Of a stretch of 64,000 nucleotides of DNA, positions 24,832 to 35,539 are shown piece by piece. This stretch comes from Pontederia crassipes. Its lineage: Eukaryota > Streptophyta > Magnoliopsida > Commelinales > Pontederiaceae. Positions within the stretch are counted from its first letter, which is position 1. Every line of letters starts with the position of its first letter. The position numbers and the translations under genes are program-made. The notes under the pieces are model-generated. The model ran no database searches and was not told where the DNA came from. It saw only the letters and a program-made list of their open reading frames with translations. The stretch is taken from contig CM060186.1 of the NCBI GenBank assembly GCA_030549335.1, positions 21,443,189-21,507,188 of the forward strand. Reading direction: 5' to 3'.

Positions 24832-25101
24832 GGAACTACACAGGGTGGTCGACGACTTTGCATCAAAAATCTTCTTGAATGGACATAAGTTCTTGCATCC
24901 ACTCCTCTTCAGCATGCCCGGTTCACTCCACACGCACTCGTATGTCGTCATCAGCTTATGATTTGAGATGTAGTACTCTCTGCTTTTCGTCATCATATCG
25001 GAGGTGTTCGACCTCAAGTACTTCACCATGATGTACAAAGGACTTGTAACCCTATTAGCACTTGCAAATGCTCAATATCAAGGTCGTCGAGTACCTGAAA
25101 G
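24832..25101 (+). pseudogene. Gene-like fragment, possibly captured by the CACTA element
   Basis: Read from ATG at 24832 the frame has biased codons (many C-ending) and is interrupted only by TGA near 24958 and TAG near 24970. It gives F-A-S-K-I-F-L-N-G-H-K-F-L near the start and F-D-L-K-Y-F-T-M-M-Y-K-G-L-V-T-L-L-A-L-A-N-A-Q-Y near the end. I do not recognise the family. The complexity and frame length exceed those of the AT-rich flanks, so a captured host exon is plausible but unproven. Confidence 0.35.
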
Positions 25102-25910
25102 ATGATGAATGATTTAACGATACAATGTTATGTTGTTATCCCCCTACCCCCTCCCCCACTATGGATTTATTGTCTCAGTTTTAAATTGTTATATTTTTTG
25201 CTCCTTTTGTGCTAGTTTGTAAAATCATCATATAAATGTACCATACACATATTGAATGATATAATTTAAAACATTAGTTATGAGTCTTTAACCTATAATT
25301 AAGGGCATTTCTTCCAAATGTGATATCTAAAAAACTAAAAAAAAGAATTGAAGACAGAAAATAAGTGTGATTTTTAATTAAGCAACACTTAACAATGATG
25401 CATATAATAATGTTCTTATATTAGAGATGCATGTGATACATCATGAAATAACGTTTCCAATTTAGTCACACAAATTAACAATGCAAATAATAATGTCTTT
25501 ACATTTGCATCGTGTGATGAAGATGCAAATATTAGCGTGGTAAAAAATTTTGACACCAATAATAAGGATACTTTGAAAAATGTAAGTGAATTTGTTGACG
25601 ACAGAAGTTAGCAACATAAGTTAAAATGTCTTTAACTTGATGACGCACCTAATTGCATTCTTAAAATAGAGGCGTAAGCAGATGATGCTAACAATAGTGT
25701 CTGTAATTTAACAACGCTTACTAGAGACAAAAAAAGTAAGTGTCTTAATATTTGAAACGCATGTTAACAACACAAAATATTACGCCTATGATATTATTCT
25801 CGACATCAAGAATAAGGTCGCTTTTAAAAGCGCATGTGACTTAATTAAAGACGCATAAAATGTGTCCACAAAAATATGAATTTGCGTCCTTAGATATCAT
25901 TTTTCTTGTA

Positions 25911-25913
<3 letters not shown>

Positions 25914-25966
<53 letters not shown>
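25914..25966. repeat. (TA)n(TG)n compound microsatellite
   Basis: A TA run passes directly into a TG run. It is bordered by the CACTA end on the left and a MITE on the right. Confidence 0.95.
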
Positions 25967-25971
25967 AAAAA

Positions 25972-26293
25972 ATGAGCATGTGAAGCGTTTTTCGTGTGAA
26001 GCGCATGTGAAACGGCCTTAGGCATATTTTTCTTTATTTTTTCGATATCTTTTTTTACTAATAGCTTAAATGATCATTCATAATAACAAATGCTTATATC
26101 TATTATGACGAATAATAATGTGCAGAAATTCGTTAAAATTAAAAAATGATGAAAAAATTTATTATTAATGATTTGAATTATATATTTGTTATCCCTAACG
26201 ACCATCTAAATTACCAATGAAGAAAAATATCGAAAAAAATAAACATAGGTATGTCTAAAGTCGCTTCACACGGAAGACGTTTCACACGCTCAT
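25972..26293. mobile_element. MITE with about 95-bp inverted repeats
   Basis: The left arm ATGAGCATGTGAAGCG...CGTGTGAAGCG and the reverse complement of the right arm ATGAGCGTGTGAAACG...CGTGTGAAGCG match. The match continues through 'catatttttctttattttttcgatat'. No ORF. Length is 322 bp. The flanks are AT-repeat DNA, so no duplication is scored. Confidence 0.65.
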
Positions 26294-27075
26294 TAAACTC
26301 ATATATATACTACAATATATGTACGTCAAATTATTAAAATAATATAATAGTGTTAGGCTACTGATTATTTCATCAAATAGCAAAAGATGGATACAATAGA
26401 AAATGGTTAGCAAACATCTTTTTAAAGTAGATATGAATTTTCTTTGTTTTAAGTAGAGGGAAAAGTGTCTGATGAGAAAAGTAGTGGTAAAATATATTGA
26501 TACGGATCGATTAGGCTCGTTTTAAAATTTAAATTTTCAACCATCTTTTTCAAATGGCTTTTCGAGTAGTAAAAAAAAATTTGATTAAGCTTTTTCCCCA
26601 TGTAATTTTTTGGAGAACACCCTATTTTTATTAATCTTACATTCATAAAAATATTAACTAATATTTGATGATCCCAGAAATTGAGAATAGCTAGATATTA
26701 ATTCTACCATATTAGAGAAGTTTATCGCTGTAATTTTAATATGATCATTTATTTTTTTTTCATTTTTGTAAATATGTATCTTCATATGAATTAATTGAGT
26801 AAGACACTCCAAAAGTAAAACACACGTAGCTTTCATGTCACGTTTATTTTTTTTCATCATTTTACTGATTGGCTGATTATTATAGTTTCCTAATTAAGTA
26901 AGTGAAAGAACTTCGCGTAGAATGATATAATAAATTATATCCTTATAAAAAATATAAATTATAATGTACTTTCCACAATAATACTTTATTATTATGATTC
27001 TGTGTACTTTCCATAAAAAAATAATCTATTAGTATTAGCTACACGTGAATAAATATTTTATCGCAATTTACGTGG
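26294..27075. other. AT-rich spacer, nothing recognised
   Basis: Short frames only. No repeat structure noticed. Confidence 0.4.
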
Positions 27076-27262
27076 ACCGATTGATTCATCTCGCACGTGT
27101 CGAACGCCTTGTCCCCTCTTTTGGGCCGCGAGCCAGCCGCAAATCTTGAAGGTGGCACGGGGCGGGGAAGAGCGGTAAAAAGAAGGCGGGGCCCACAACA
27201 AAATGGCTGGACCACGTCATTTTGATCGACGACACGTGTCACATGAATTGACTTGCCGACAT
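27076..27262. promoter_or_regulatory. GC-rich island with G-box/ABRE and TCP-like motifs
   Basis: In AT-rich surroundings this roughly 190-bp block contains GCACGTGTCG (about 27093), GACACGTGTCAC (about 27231), GGGGCCCAC (about 27188) and several GGGCGG-type words. ACGTGTC is the core of ABA-responsive elements and GGGCCCAC matches TCP binding sites. No transposon end brackets it and no convincing ORF starts next to it. It could be a promoter of an unannotated transcript or a relic of a lost gene. Confidence 0.35.
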
Positions 27263-28164
27263 CGGGATCACCGTCTATTCCTAAGCATGAGGTCCCCAAA
27301 TTCGCAATCTATTGGTTTGGATTCTCCAGCTTTCTATTTTATAATTTTCTAATTATTACATCACTATTCAAGCCCAATGACGGATCGTATTAATTGTGAC
27401 TATTTCTGTCCAAGATTTTAGTCATTAACGCTTTCCATTTTTCTTCGAAGGTTTTCGATTACGAGTCAAGCCATCAACTTAAAGATATATTAATGATGTC
27501 ACATATGATACAATTTGACATCTGATACAAAAAAACTTTGATCACTATCTTACCAACTGGTGGTTGATGGATCATGGAACCCCCAATTTTGACACGCCAT
27601 CCCATCCATCCCCATTCCCCCGCGAACTTTATGCAATGAAAACCCAATTTGGAAGGAAATGATACATCGATGAGTCCAAAGGAAAGGAACATGATTCCAT
27701 GCATTACAGACGGCTTTAAGATTGAGCCTTGTGGTCATATACTAACCATCCTTGACAGTTGACATAGATGGTTCATACGTCATCTTGTATTGAATCCCAA
27801 CAAAAAAGATGGTGGAATTTTGGAAGTATCATCCTTGAAGGATTAATCAACGTAAGAAAAAGATGCAAATTTTTTTTTTATGCCAATATTGTCTCCATTT
27901 GTGAAGATAGGAGATGAGAGATGCCAAGTGGACTTGTGAGAGGAGGAAGTAAAAACAAAAAAAGTTGCAGGCAATTTGATGAACAAATTTGTGAACGGGG
28001 TGCTTCGTATTGTGACAAGCATGCATGTAGCAAGACATTGTCTTCCAACATGCGCATAACGACATGCTACTACTTTTTATCCTGTCATGGAAAGCGAAGA
28101 CACTTGCTTCGATTGGATTCTTCCATTTCTTTCTACTATCAACTATCTAATTAGATCTATATCG
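27263..28164. other. Intergenic stretch, no gene recognised
   Basis: Several frames of 60-80 codons on both strands lack recognisable motifs. Nothing else seen. Confidence 0.35.
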
Positions 28165-28169
28165 TATAC

Positions 28170-28648
28170 TGTTAGAGTTGGTGAATACTTCAGACCCTCT
28201 TATTTTTCACATCGGGTTCGTCCATGTGAGCTTAGGGGAATCTGAGTATTACTCAATTGCCTGTGCCGCTAGCGTGCGAACGAAAGGAGGGGTTCGGGGG
28301 GCCCCGCCCTCCGACGGCGATCCCGCTCGCCGATGAGTGGGCGGGGGTTCGAGGGCAGCGCCCCCGAAATCTAGACGGGTTTTGGGCTTTTGTTTAGCTG
28401 GTCCGTGTGGTTCGAATTAGGTTTTTTCTCTGTTTTGTTCGGGTTTTGAACCCGTTTGAGAGAGACTATTTATAGCTTATTTTTAGATATAATCTGTGTA
28501 GCGGCTGTAAACCTAAACGATATAGTGGAACCTCTTTGCAGGACGTAGCCCTAATCTCAAGGGTGAACCTGGGTAAATTCATGTATCTCCTCTAATTTCC
28601 TTGCAATCTCTTTGCGATCTTCTCTTCCTGTTTTCGAATTTCCCATCA
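28170..28648 (+). repeat. 5' LTR of the copia element
   Basis: Begins TGTTAGAG and ends CCCATCA. It contains a GC-rich block (28285-28380) and a TATA-like 'gactatttatagc' near 28465. It differs from the 3' LTR mainly by transitions. Confidence 0.9.
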
Positions 28649-28650
28649 AT

Positions 28651-28662
28651 TGGTATCAGAGC
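28651..28662 (+). other. Primer-binding site (initiator tRNA-Met)
   Basis: TGGTATCAGAGC lies two bases after the 5' LTR. It is the canonical plant copia PBS. Confidence 0.9.
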
Positions 28663-28695
28663 ACAGGTTGTTCGAGGAATTAGAATTTATTCGAG

Positions 28696-29420
28696 ATGTC
28701 AGGAGGGTCGCGAATCGAGATAAAAAATTTGATGGAACACGATTTGATCTCTGAAAGATAAAGATGGAGGATCTCCTCTGTGATCGAGATCTTTTGACGG
28801 TAATCGAGAAGGAGAGGCCAGGCATGGAAGCGGCGAAGGTTGCGGACGGGGCTTCCTCCAGTCAAACAGATCCAAAGGCGATCGAAGAGTGGGATCGGAT
28901 TGATAAAAAGGCGAAGAGTTTTGATTCGGCTTTGTCTCGCGGATTCAGTTCTTACGAATGCAGGAGGGTGACTCGTTTTCTACTCATCTTTATAACTTTA
29001 ACACGATGATCAGTCAACTTATATTAATCAGTGTTAAGTTTTAAGATGATGATAAGGCAATAACATTGCTCTGTTCGCTGTCGGATTCATGGGACAATCT
29101 GATTGTCGTGATTGGTGGCGGGGATAAAGAACTTTCGTATGAAAGTGTATGTGCTGCCTTGTTATCAGATAAAATACGGAGAAAGGGATCTGCAAGCTCT
29201 GGTAAAAAGGTGCTGTCGGCCAGAGGAAGACAACCAGAAAGGAATCAAAATCAGAGAGGGAGATCCAAATCTCGTGGGCGTTCGAAGAGTAAAGATAAGA
29301 AGGTGCAATACTGGAGATGTCAAGAGTGAGGCCATCTGAAGCGAGATTGCAAAAATAAGCCGGTTCATAAGAAAGAAGCTAAGTCAACCTCAAACAAAAA
29401 GGAGGTTGATGTAGGGGATA
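28696..29420 (+). pseudogene. copia gag relic with zinc knuckle
   Basis: Starts M-S-G-G-S-R-I-E-I at 28696, then a frameshift in the A-run. The M-E-D-L-L segment at 28764 is typical of copia gag near the N-terminus. Part of the central gag is deleted near 28925-28980. The frame from 29066 contains L-L-C-S-L-S-D-S-W-D-N-L and an Arg/Ser-rich stretch. The zinc knuckle near 29308 reads Y-W-R-C-Q-E-stop-G-H-L-K-R-D-C: the first Cys is Tyr and a Gly/Glu codon has become TGA. Non-functional. Confidence 0.8.
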
Positions 29421-29465
29421 TGTATCTGGCTTTTGCATGTATGACATAGTCAGATAATGATGTCT

Positions 29466-30345
29466 AACTCATCGACACTAGTGCTTCGTACCACATGACG
29501 CCTCATAGACACTGGTTCTGTGAATATGAGGAATATAATAGTGGAGATGTCATGCTCGGAGATGACACTGCGGTTCAGATTGTTGAATATGGCAGGGTGA
29601 AGTTGAGGATGAATGATGGCACGGTGAAGACTCTACCAGATGTGATGCATATACCACTTATGAGCAGGAGTTTATTATTTGTTGGTACAACGGCTGACTC
29701 GGGTGTTATATTCAGTTACGACAAGGATTCGTGCAAGATGATCAGAGGGTCGATTGTGATTGCACGAGGGGTTCGCTATGGCACATTGTACAAGTTGCTC
29801 GGAGAGACAATATCTGTAGGCTGTGGATTTATTTCTAAAGAGGTCAAAGAAGATAAAGATAGCAAATCTATGTTGTGACATCGGAGATTAGGCCATATCA
29901 GTGAAAAATGACTCTCCATCATAGCATCAAGTCAGATGGTAGAAGGAGTTCCGGATTGTTCTGTGGGCTTCGGGTTCTGTGAACATTGCCTCCATGGAAA
30001 ACAGAACCGAGTCAGTTTTCAACACACAGGTTCAAGAGCAACGAAGATTCTCGAACTGATCCATAGTGATGTCTTTGGACCAACTCCGACTCCATCTATT
30101 GGAGGGTCCATGTACTATGTTTCTTTTATAGATAATTTTTCGAGATACAGTTGGATTTATTTTATAAAAATAAGTCAGATGTATTCGATAAGTTTCGAGA
30201 ATTTAAAATTTTGATGGAAAACCAATTGAGCAGCAAGATCAAGGTCCTTCGTACAGATAACAGAGGCGAATTTTGTTCAGAGAAGTTTGAGCAGTTCTGC
30301 GTGGACAATGGTATTGCAAGGCAGAGAATTTTGTTCAGAGAAGTA
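29466..30345 (+). pseudogene. copia protease-integrase relic
   Basis: The protease active site appears as L-I-D-T-S-A-S (about 29467; usually D-T/S-G). The integrase zinc region follows: H-R-R-L-G-H-I after a stop at 29876, then C-E-H-C in the 29936 frame. The first catalytic Asp is in I-H-S-D-V-F-G-P (about 30058). F-I-D-N-F-S-R-Y follows, then a frameshift near 30165, then the second Asp in R-T-D-N-R-G-E-F (about 30255). The segment with the catalytic Glu and everything downstream is deleted. Confidence 0.8.
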
Positions 30346-30351
30346 TCCACC

Positions 30352-30362
30352 AAGTGGGAGAA
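30352..30362 (+). other. Polypurine tract of the copia element
   Basis: aagtgggagaa directly before the 3' LTR. The same tract precedes the LTR of the second copia element (minus strand, about 62724). Confidence 0.8.
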
Positions 30363-30840
30363 TGTTGGAGTTGGTGAATACTTCAGGGCCCCTTGTTTCT
30401 CACACCGGGTTCGCCCACGTGAGCTTAGGGGAATATGAGTATTACTCAATTGCCTGTGCTGCTGGCGTGCGAACGAAAGGGGGGTTCGGGGGGCCCGCCC
30501 CTCGGCGGCGGTCTCGCTCACCGGTGAGCAGGCAAGGGTTTGAGGGCAGCGCCTCCGAAATCTAGACGGGTTTTGGGCTTTTGTTTAGCTGGTCCGTGTG
30601 GTTCGGATTAAGTTTTTTATCTATTTTGTTCGGATTTTGAACCCGTTTGGGAGAGACTATTTATAGCTTATTTTCAGATATAATCTGTGTGGTGGCTGTA
30701 AACCTAAATGATATAATGGAACCTCTTTACAGGACGTAACCCTAATCTCAAAAATGAACATGGGTAAATTCGTATGTCTCCTCTAATTTTCTTACAATCT
30801 CTCTGCGATCTTCTCTTCATGTTCTCGAATTTTTCCATCA
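30363..30840 (+). repeat. 3' LTR of the copia element
   Basis: Begins TGTTGGAG and ends CCATCA, then TATAC. It is closer to the LTR at 62307-62723 than the 5' LTR is in the first 80 bases, so many 5' LTR differences are derived decay. Confidence 0.9.
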
Positions 30841-30845
30841 TATAC

Positions 30846-32161
30846 AGTACAAAGATAGGTAATTTCCAATACGTACATACATGCTCAGCTTAGACCTAGT
30901 TTGAACCGTATGTTTTCGCATCCTTCCTCCTATGGCTTCAACTTTTCTATATACTTGATCTTTCTTTCATTTTTGTCACGTAATAATTATCTATCAATGT
31001 ACAGTTGAGAGATCCTATTCTGCCGATCAAACTCTTACCAATCAAACCAAGTTAGATGGGGAGCCCCATTTATGCACGTTAGTTGCTTGTCCGGTTGTCC
31101 ACTTAATGTCAGTTGCCCCGTGATCGATCTCATATCATTCGTAACAATATATGATATCCATGGGTGTTTTTTACCCATCCTTTATAACGTGCATCGTTTA
31201 TTGCATATAAACAAGCAGGTAAACTCAAGGCCACATACACGTGATGCAAATTGGACAGCGGAAAATCGACAATTTGGTCCATTGTTTAGTCCAAGTGGAG
31301 TGATGCACTATTGTTTAGTCCAAGTGGAGTGATAGAGATAGCAAGCACTGAGATCACAAAGGCATCGCATGCCAAAATACAAGGTTTTGATGTGACCAGT
31401 ATACTTGAGACATAGTTTCATTATACTAACTGGTCTTGCATTAACCATTGCACGCAATAAACCACATCAACTGTACCGCCCTTACAGTCCAGAGGCGTGT
31501 CCATCGGAATCCCTGCAGAGCCAACGTGAACGATCACGTTCCACAAGTGACCCTGTGCAATTTGAGAATATTAATTTGATCATTGTAATATATACAAATA
31601 AGACCCGCGTGCATATATATCGCAGGAGTTGCTCATAAATTATTGGCAAGTTGCACGTACGAGTGCTGTGAAGATAATCGATGCAAAACCACATGTGAGT
31701 TCCTGGCCATCTGTTAATTGTCTGGTTTCATGTGTCTATTTTTTTTTCTTTTCCTTTTTTGTGCTTCTGTGCCCCCCTCGTTCTCTTCTTCGGTTTAATA
31801 GCTCAATTAATGTGCCTCCATCCGTTTGACATAAATGACATGGAGCTGGTATGACACTATTGAAATCTATTTTTTATTTGGCAATTGGGTGGGTCACGGT
31901 CAGTTCAATCAGTCCGAAAGGATTTTATACGAACAAAAGTTGGTTGTATTCTACTTAACCTCATTATTTAAAATAATTTGAGTGATATACGATGGATAAA
32001 AGAAATTTAAAATAACTAAAACATTTTAATAATAGCCATTTTATCTTCAATATTACTTTAAAATATTGTATAAGTACATATCATTAAAAGTTGTATAACT
32101 GATGAAATCAAAATATATAACTATAAGATTATTGCTAACTGATAAAATAAAATTATACTCA
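30846..32161. other. Intergenic stretch, no gene recognised
   Basis: Contains short frames without motifs and one short tandem duplication (31277-31333). A T-rich run lies near 31740. Confidence 0.35.
31277..31333. repeat. About 29-bp perfect tandem duplication
   Basis: The phrase attgtttagtccaagtgg plus agtgatg/agtgatag occurs twice in direct succession. This is a recent-looking duplication because the copies are nearly identical. Confidence 0.8.
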
Positions 32162-32300
32162 TACTACAAGAAAATTGAGATTTACGAAGAAATTCTTGGC
32201 AGACAGAAATCCTTCATAATTTACGAAGAATTTTACGATGGATAAGAATTTATCGAAATTTTCGATGATTTTAACCGTCAGAAATAAAAATGATAAATTA
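32162..32300 (+). mobile_element. CACTA-family terminal fragment
   Basis: Starts TACTACAAGAAAATTGAG, one base off the CACTACAAGAAAA consensus seen at 34146, 42852 and the ends at 25913 and 35048. It continues with repeated 'tttacgaagaa' and ends in 'accgtcagaaat' words like CACTA subterminal repeats. No matching opposite end was found nearby, so it is a truncated end. Confidence 0.5.
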
Positions 32301-32964
32301 TGAAAGCTATATGAAGATCAACATTGTAAAAGATTCATAAAAGCTATCTGAAGATTGAGAAGCCAATATATTTTAAATCAAGAAAGAAAATATATAGGTT
32401 GTGTCAACTGGAACCATTTATGACCAGAGAATTATCATCCGTATGGCAAGAAACCTTCACTAATAGGATCAAGTGTGTGTTACGCAATGAAAATCCAACA
32501 ATTGACCAAGAAATCATGCATTCTTTATTTCTATTTGTGTCATGCTTATTAAACTTTCCTTTGACCGAAAAAAAGGAAAATTCACGATGGATTCGATTGA
32601 TCGATCTATCAAATTGTGCAAATGACCATGTGCAATTAATCAACGCGCAAGTTGATCCATTGGAGCAAATGCCAAAGAACCCACAAGAAAGTAAAATTAT
32701 TACAAGTTCCATCACTCGGCTCCTTGTGCCAATAATGGAAACAAGAGAACCCAATAATGGAAAATCGATGTGCATATACGGACATAATGGTAAATCAAGA
32801 TACGACGAATGGAGCTAATAATTCCTAAATTTCATGAGCAGTCCCTGTCGGATTACAAGTCGATCGTATCTTCGTGATAGCTGCATAACTTTGCAACTTA
32901 CAGCTACATTTGCAAGTGTCCCCATATGCGATAAAGGCGTCATTCTAGACTTCTAGTGATACGT

Positions 32965-32966
<2 letters not shown>

Positions 32967-32996
<30 letters not shown>
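32967..32996. repeat. (AT)n microsatellite
   Basis: Pure AT run. Confidence 0.95.
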
Positions 32997-33002
<6 letters not shown>

Positions 33003-33117
33003 GTGTGTATATAGGTACAAGGTATTTATAAATACCCATTCTACTCATTGCATCCTTGTCCAATCTGCATTTTGAAATTGTGATATTTGTTCTTCGGATC
33101 CATTCCATCTTTCAGAT

Positions 33118-33121
<4 letters not shown>

Positions 33122-33171
<50 letters not shown>
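33122..33171. repeat. (AT)25 microsatellite
   Basis: Uninterrupted AT run of 50 bases, the longest in the window. Confidence 0.95.
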
Positions 33172-33174
<3 letters not shown>

Positions 33175-34145
33175 AAACGAAATTTAATTACTCGAGATCT
33201 TAATTAATTTTGCCTCTTTGTGGTTTCCGTAAAGAAGGTGTTCATGCCACATCAATTTCATTTCTTTTTGTAATTATCATTATAGATAATTGGTCGCAGC
33301 ATGTTTTTTTTTAAATTTCGTGTAAGGCATAATACATAAAACTATAATCCCTCCGCCAATTTGAGAAATTATATTCCTATAAGTATTTTGTCATGGTTGA
33401 CACCACCACCCATCCAGATTTGCAAGATCATAGTTCCAGTACTACTATCATAATAATGAATATATTGATTGATATCATGCACATCTCAGTGAGGCTCCAA
33501 ATTAAATAATAAATACAATGTGTCATTGTACTACAAATATAATATGTACAATGCATCATTATAATAATTGTGTATAAAGTGTCATTAGGAGTCAAATAAA
33601 ATATAGTAACAAGTTTAGGATTAAAAATTAGTTCCACATCTAATCATATAATGAGTCCGTATACTGTTTAATTACTTTTAATTAATGACGTTAGTTCTTG
33701 TCAATCAACACAAAACACGTTCTGATTCATTATTATAACCAAATTTATTTACACGTGCTATTGGTTATTATAATGAGGCCTAAATAAGGTTAGAAGACCG
33801 TTGATTACATTGTAATTATTGGTTTAGAACCCGAACAAGGTATATTTGCTGAAGTATTTTAAAAACTGCAAAATTTTAACCACATAGTAAAATATATTTT
33901 TGCAAGGTGGTTATCGATCATTTAAACGCCGGATAAGGTGAAATAGTCATCAATTAAAGATCTATCACGATAAATTAGAAAATGATGGGCGAATCGTTAA
34001 CCTCAATGCATATGTAATCTCCCTTCACCTATGTGTTCAAAATGAATAAAGTAGCCCCAATGATTCTCGAATAAATTAATCGATAGAAAAAGAAATGTAC
34101 AGGATAAATTAGTAGTCATGGGGATATTTTGTTTAAGGTTTTGTG

Positions 34146-35048
34146 ATGTACAAGAAAAATTTCTTTTACCCACGGTCCGAGCTGTCGCAAAATGAAAAAA
34201 AATTGTTGAAAAATAAACTTTGCAACATATTTTTCGACGGAAACAATCCGTATGCTCGTCGCAAAAATTTCTCACGGCTCCAGCCGTGGGAAAAACATTT
34301 TCATGGCTCGAGTCATGAAAACATTCCTATGACTTGGCCCTGGGAACATTTCTCGTGGCCTAAGCCATGAGAAGCTTCCCACAGCTTCAATCGTGAGAAA
34401 TGTTTCCACTCATGGTTCAAACAGTAAAAAATTTTCCCACAGCATGAGCCGAGAACTTTCCACGATTGGCATCGTGAAAACATTTTCCCACGGCCGGAGT
34501 CGTAGGAATTTTTCACAGCTCCGACCGTCGCCGAGAAAGAGAAGGGAGGGAGGCTGGTCGTCACCGAAGGTCGTCGCCGAGGTCGTCACACCGGTCACCT
34601 TGAAGGAACGTGTCGTTGAGGGAGAAAGAGTAGAGAGTAGAGTGGGAAAGATGTAGAGAGAGGACGTGAATATAAGGAAAAGAAAAAAGAAGAGGCATGA
34701 ATAAAAAGAGAAGCGAGAAATGAAAAAATAGGCAGGAGAATTTGGCGAAATTTTATATTTTTTGACGGTTTAAGTTGTGAAAAATATTTTTCATGGTTAA
34801 AATCGTGAAAATTTTACATGGTCGAAGTCGTGAAAAAAATTTCCACGGCTTGAGCTGTGGAAAACATTTCCTATGATTCGAGCCGTGGGAAATTTTTCTC
34901 ATGGCTCGAGCCGTGGAAAAAAATTTGTACGGCTTGAATCGTGAGAAATTCTCATGGAAAGTAATTCGTCAGAAAATTCATCGCAAATTGTAAAAATTTT
35001 CCGACCGTGGAAAATTTTTCGTCGGAAAAAGCTTTTTTTCTTGTAGTG
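34146..35048. mobile_element. Small non-autonomous CACTA element with palindromic subterminal arrays
   Basis: The right end is the reverse complement of CACTACAAGAAAAA. The left end reads ATGTACAAGAAAAA, with the first three bases altered. Three-base flanks are GTG (34143-34145) and GTA (35049-35051), a near-match to a 3-bp duplication. Many copies of CACGGCTCGAGCCGTGGGAAAA-like palindromes (split over 34215-34530 and 34760-35030) fill the subterminal regions. The centre (34530-34740) is purine-rich with 'gtcgtcgccgaggtcg'. There is no transposase, so mobility would need one supplied in trans. Confidence 0.65.
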
Positions 35049-35316
35049 GTATATATTTGTCGTTGAAGTACTCTTTGATTGGTTGGTAGATAGCTAGGAG
35101 GCCTATGGCTGATCGAATTGTTAAAAATAATGCATTGGCCATCCATTTTAAATTATCAGTTTACAAATGTTACGTTACAAGTAATTAAAAGACTCTTGAT
35201 AGTTATGATGTAGCTGTAGTTATATATTTTGTTTCAGTATTTGCTATGCAAATATTTTCCCCATCTCATATCTCAATAATTATAATATAAAACAACTGAA
35301 AATATAACTATAAGAA
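35049..35316. other. Short AT-rich spacer between the CACTA element and the solo LTR
   Basis: No feature seen. The last five bases of this spacer region abut the AAAGA duplication of the solo LTR. Confidence 0.4.
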
Positions 35317-35400
35317 AAAGATGTAACACCCAGCCATCCAAGAAAAAAAATTATTAAAACCAAATCAGAATCAAAACAAATTAAAATAAAACAAATTCTA

Positions 35401-35530
35401 GGGATAAATTACACGAATGATCCCCCAACTTTGAGTCGATTTTCAACTGGTCCCCCAACTTTACTTTGTAATCAAAACATCCTCCATCTTTTATTTTCTT
35501 GTACGATTAGTCCTTTTGACCGGTGATAGT
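35401..35530 (+). repeat. Direct repeat flanking the plastid insert, copy 1
   Basis: Core 'aaattacacgaatg', 'tcccccaactttgagtcgat' and 'ttgaccggt' occurs in the same order in copy 2 at 36067-36170. Such 'taaattacac.aatggtcccc' repeats are common in plant transposons. Class is not assigned. Confidence 0.65.
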
Positions 35531-35539
35531 GAGTTTTTA

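Larger units (their letters stand above)
23992..25913. mobile_element. Non-autonomous CACTA transposon (1.9 kb)
   Basis: It begins CACTACAACGAAA and ends as the reverse complement of CACTACAAGAAAAA. A perfect 3-bp duplication ATA lies at 23989-23991 and 25914-25916, as expected for CACTA elements. Both ends continue with 'ATT/AT..TAAGGAC(A/G)CA' words. Subterminal regions are repetitive and the body lacks transposase. A gene-like segment near 24830-25100 may be a captured host fragment. It inserted beside the long-TIR element in AT-repeat DNA. Confidence 0.8.
28170..30840 (+). mobile_element. Ty1/copia retrotransposon, internally deleted
   Basis: The complete insertion is defined by a TATAC duplication (28165-28169 and 30841-30845), TG...CA LTRs of about 479 bp, a PBS and a PPT. 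Order inside is gag, protease, integrase, which is the copia arrangement. Reverse transcriptase and RNase H are missing: the integrase is cut after the second catalytic Asp region and joins directly to the PPT. Coding sequence carries stops and frameshifts. It belongs to the same family as the element at 62307-64000 (shared LTR and PPT sequence). Protein motifs suggest a Tork/Tnt1-like lineage, by inference. Confidence 0.9.
32301..34142. other. AT-rich intergenic stretch
   Basis: Contains two AT microsatellites (32967-32996 and 33122-33171) and one motif-free frame at about 32418-32818. No gene is supported. Confidence 0.35.

Noticed and set aside
27039..27299. 86-codon minus-strand frame over the GC-rich island
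   Set aside because: Explained by GC content; no motif and no similarity recalled.
32418..32818. Frame of about 130 codons on the plus strand
   Set aside because: Ordinary amino-acid mix but no motif, antisense frame equally long, and located in AT-rich intergenic DNA. Not enough to call a gene.
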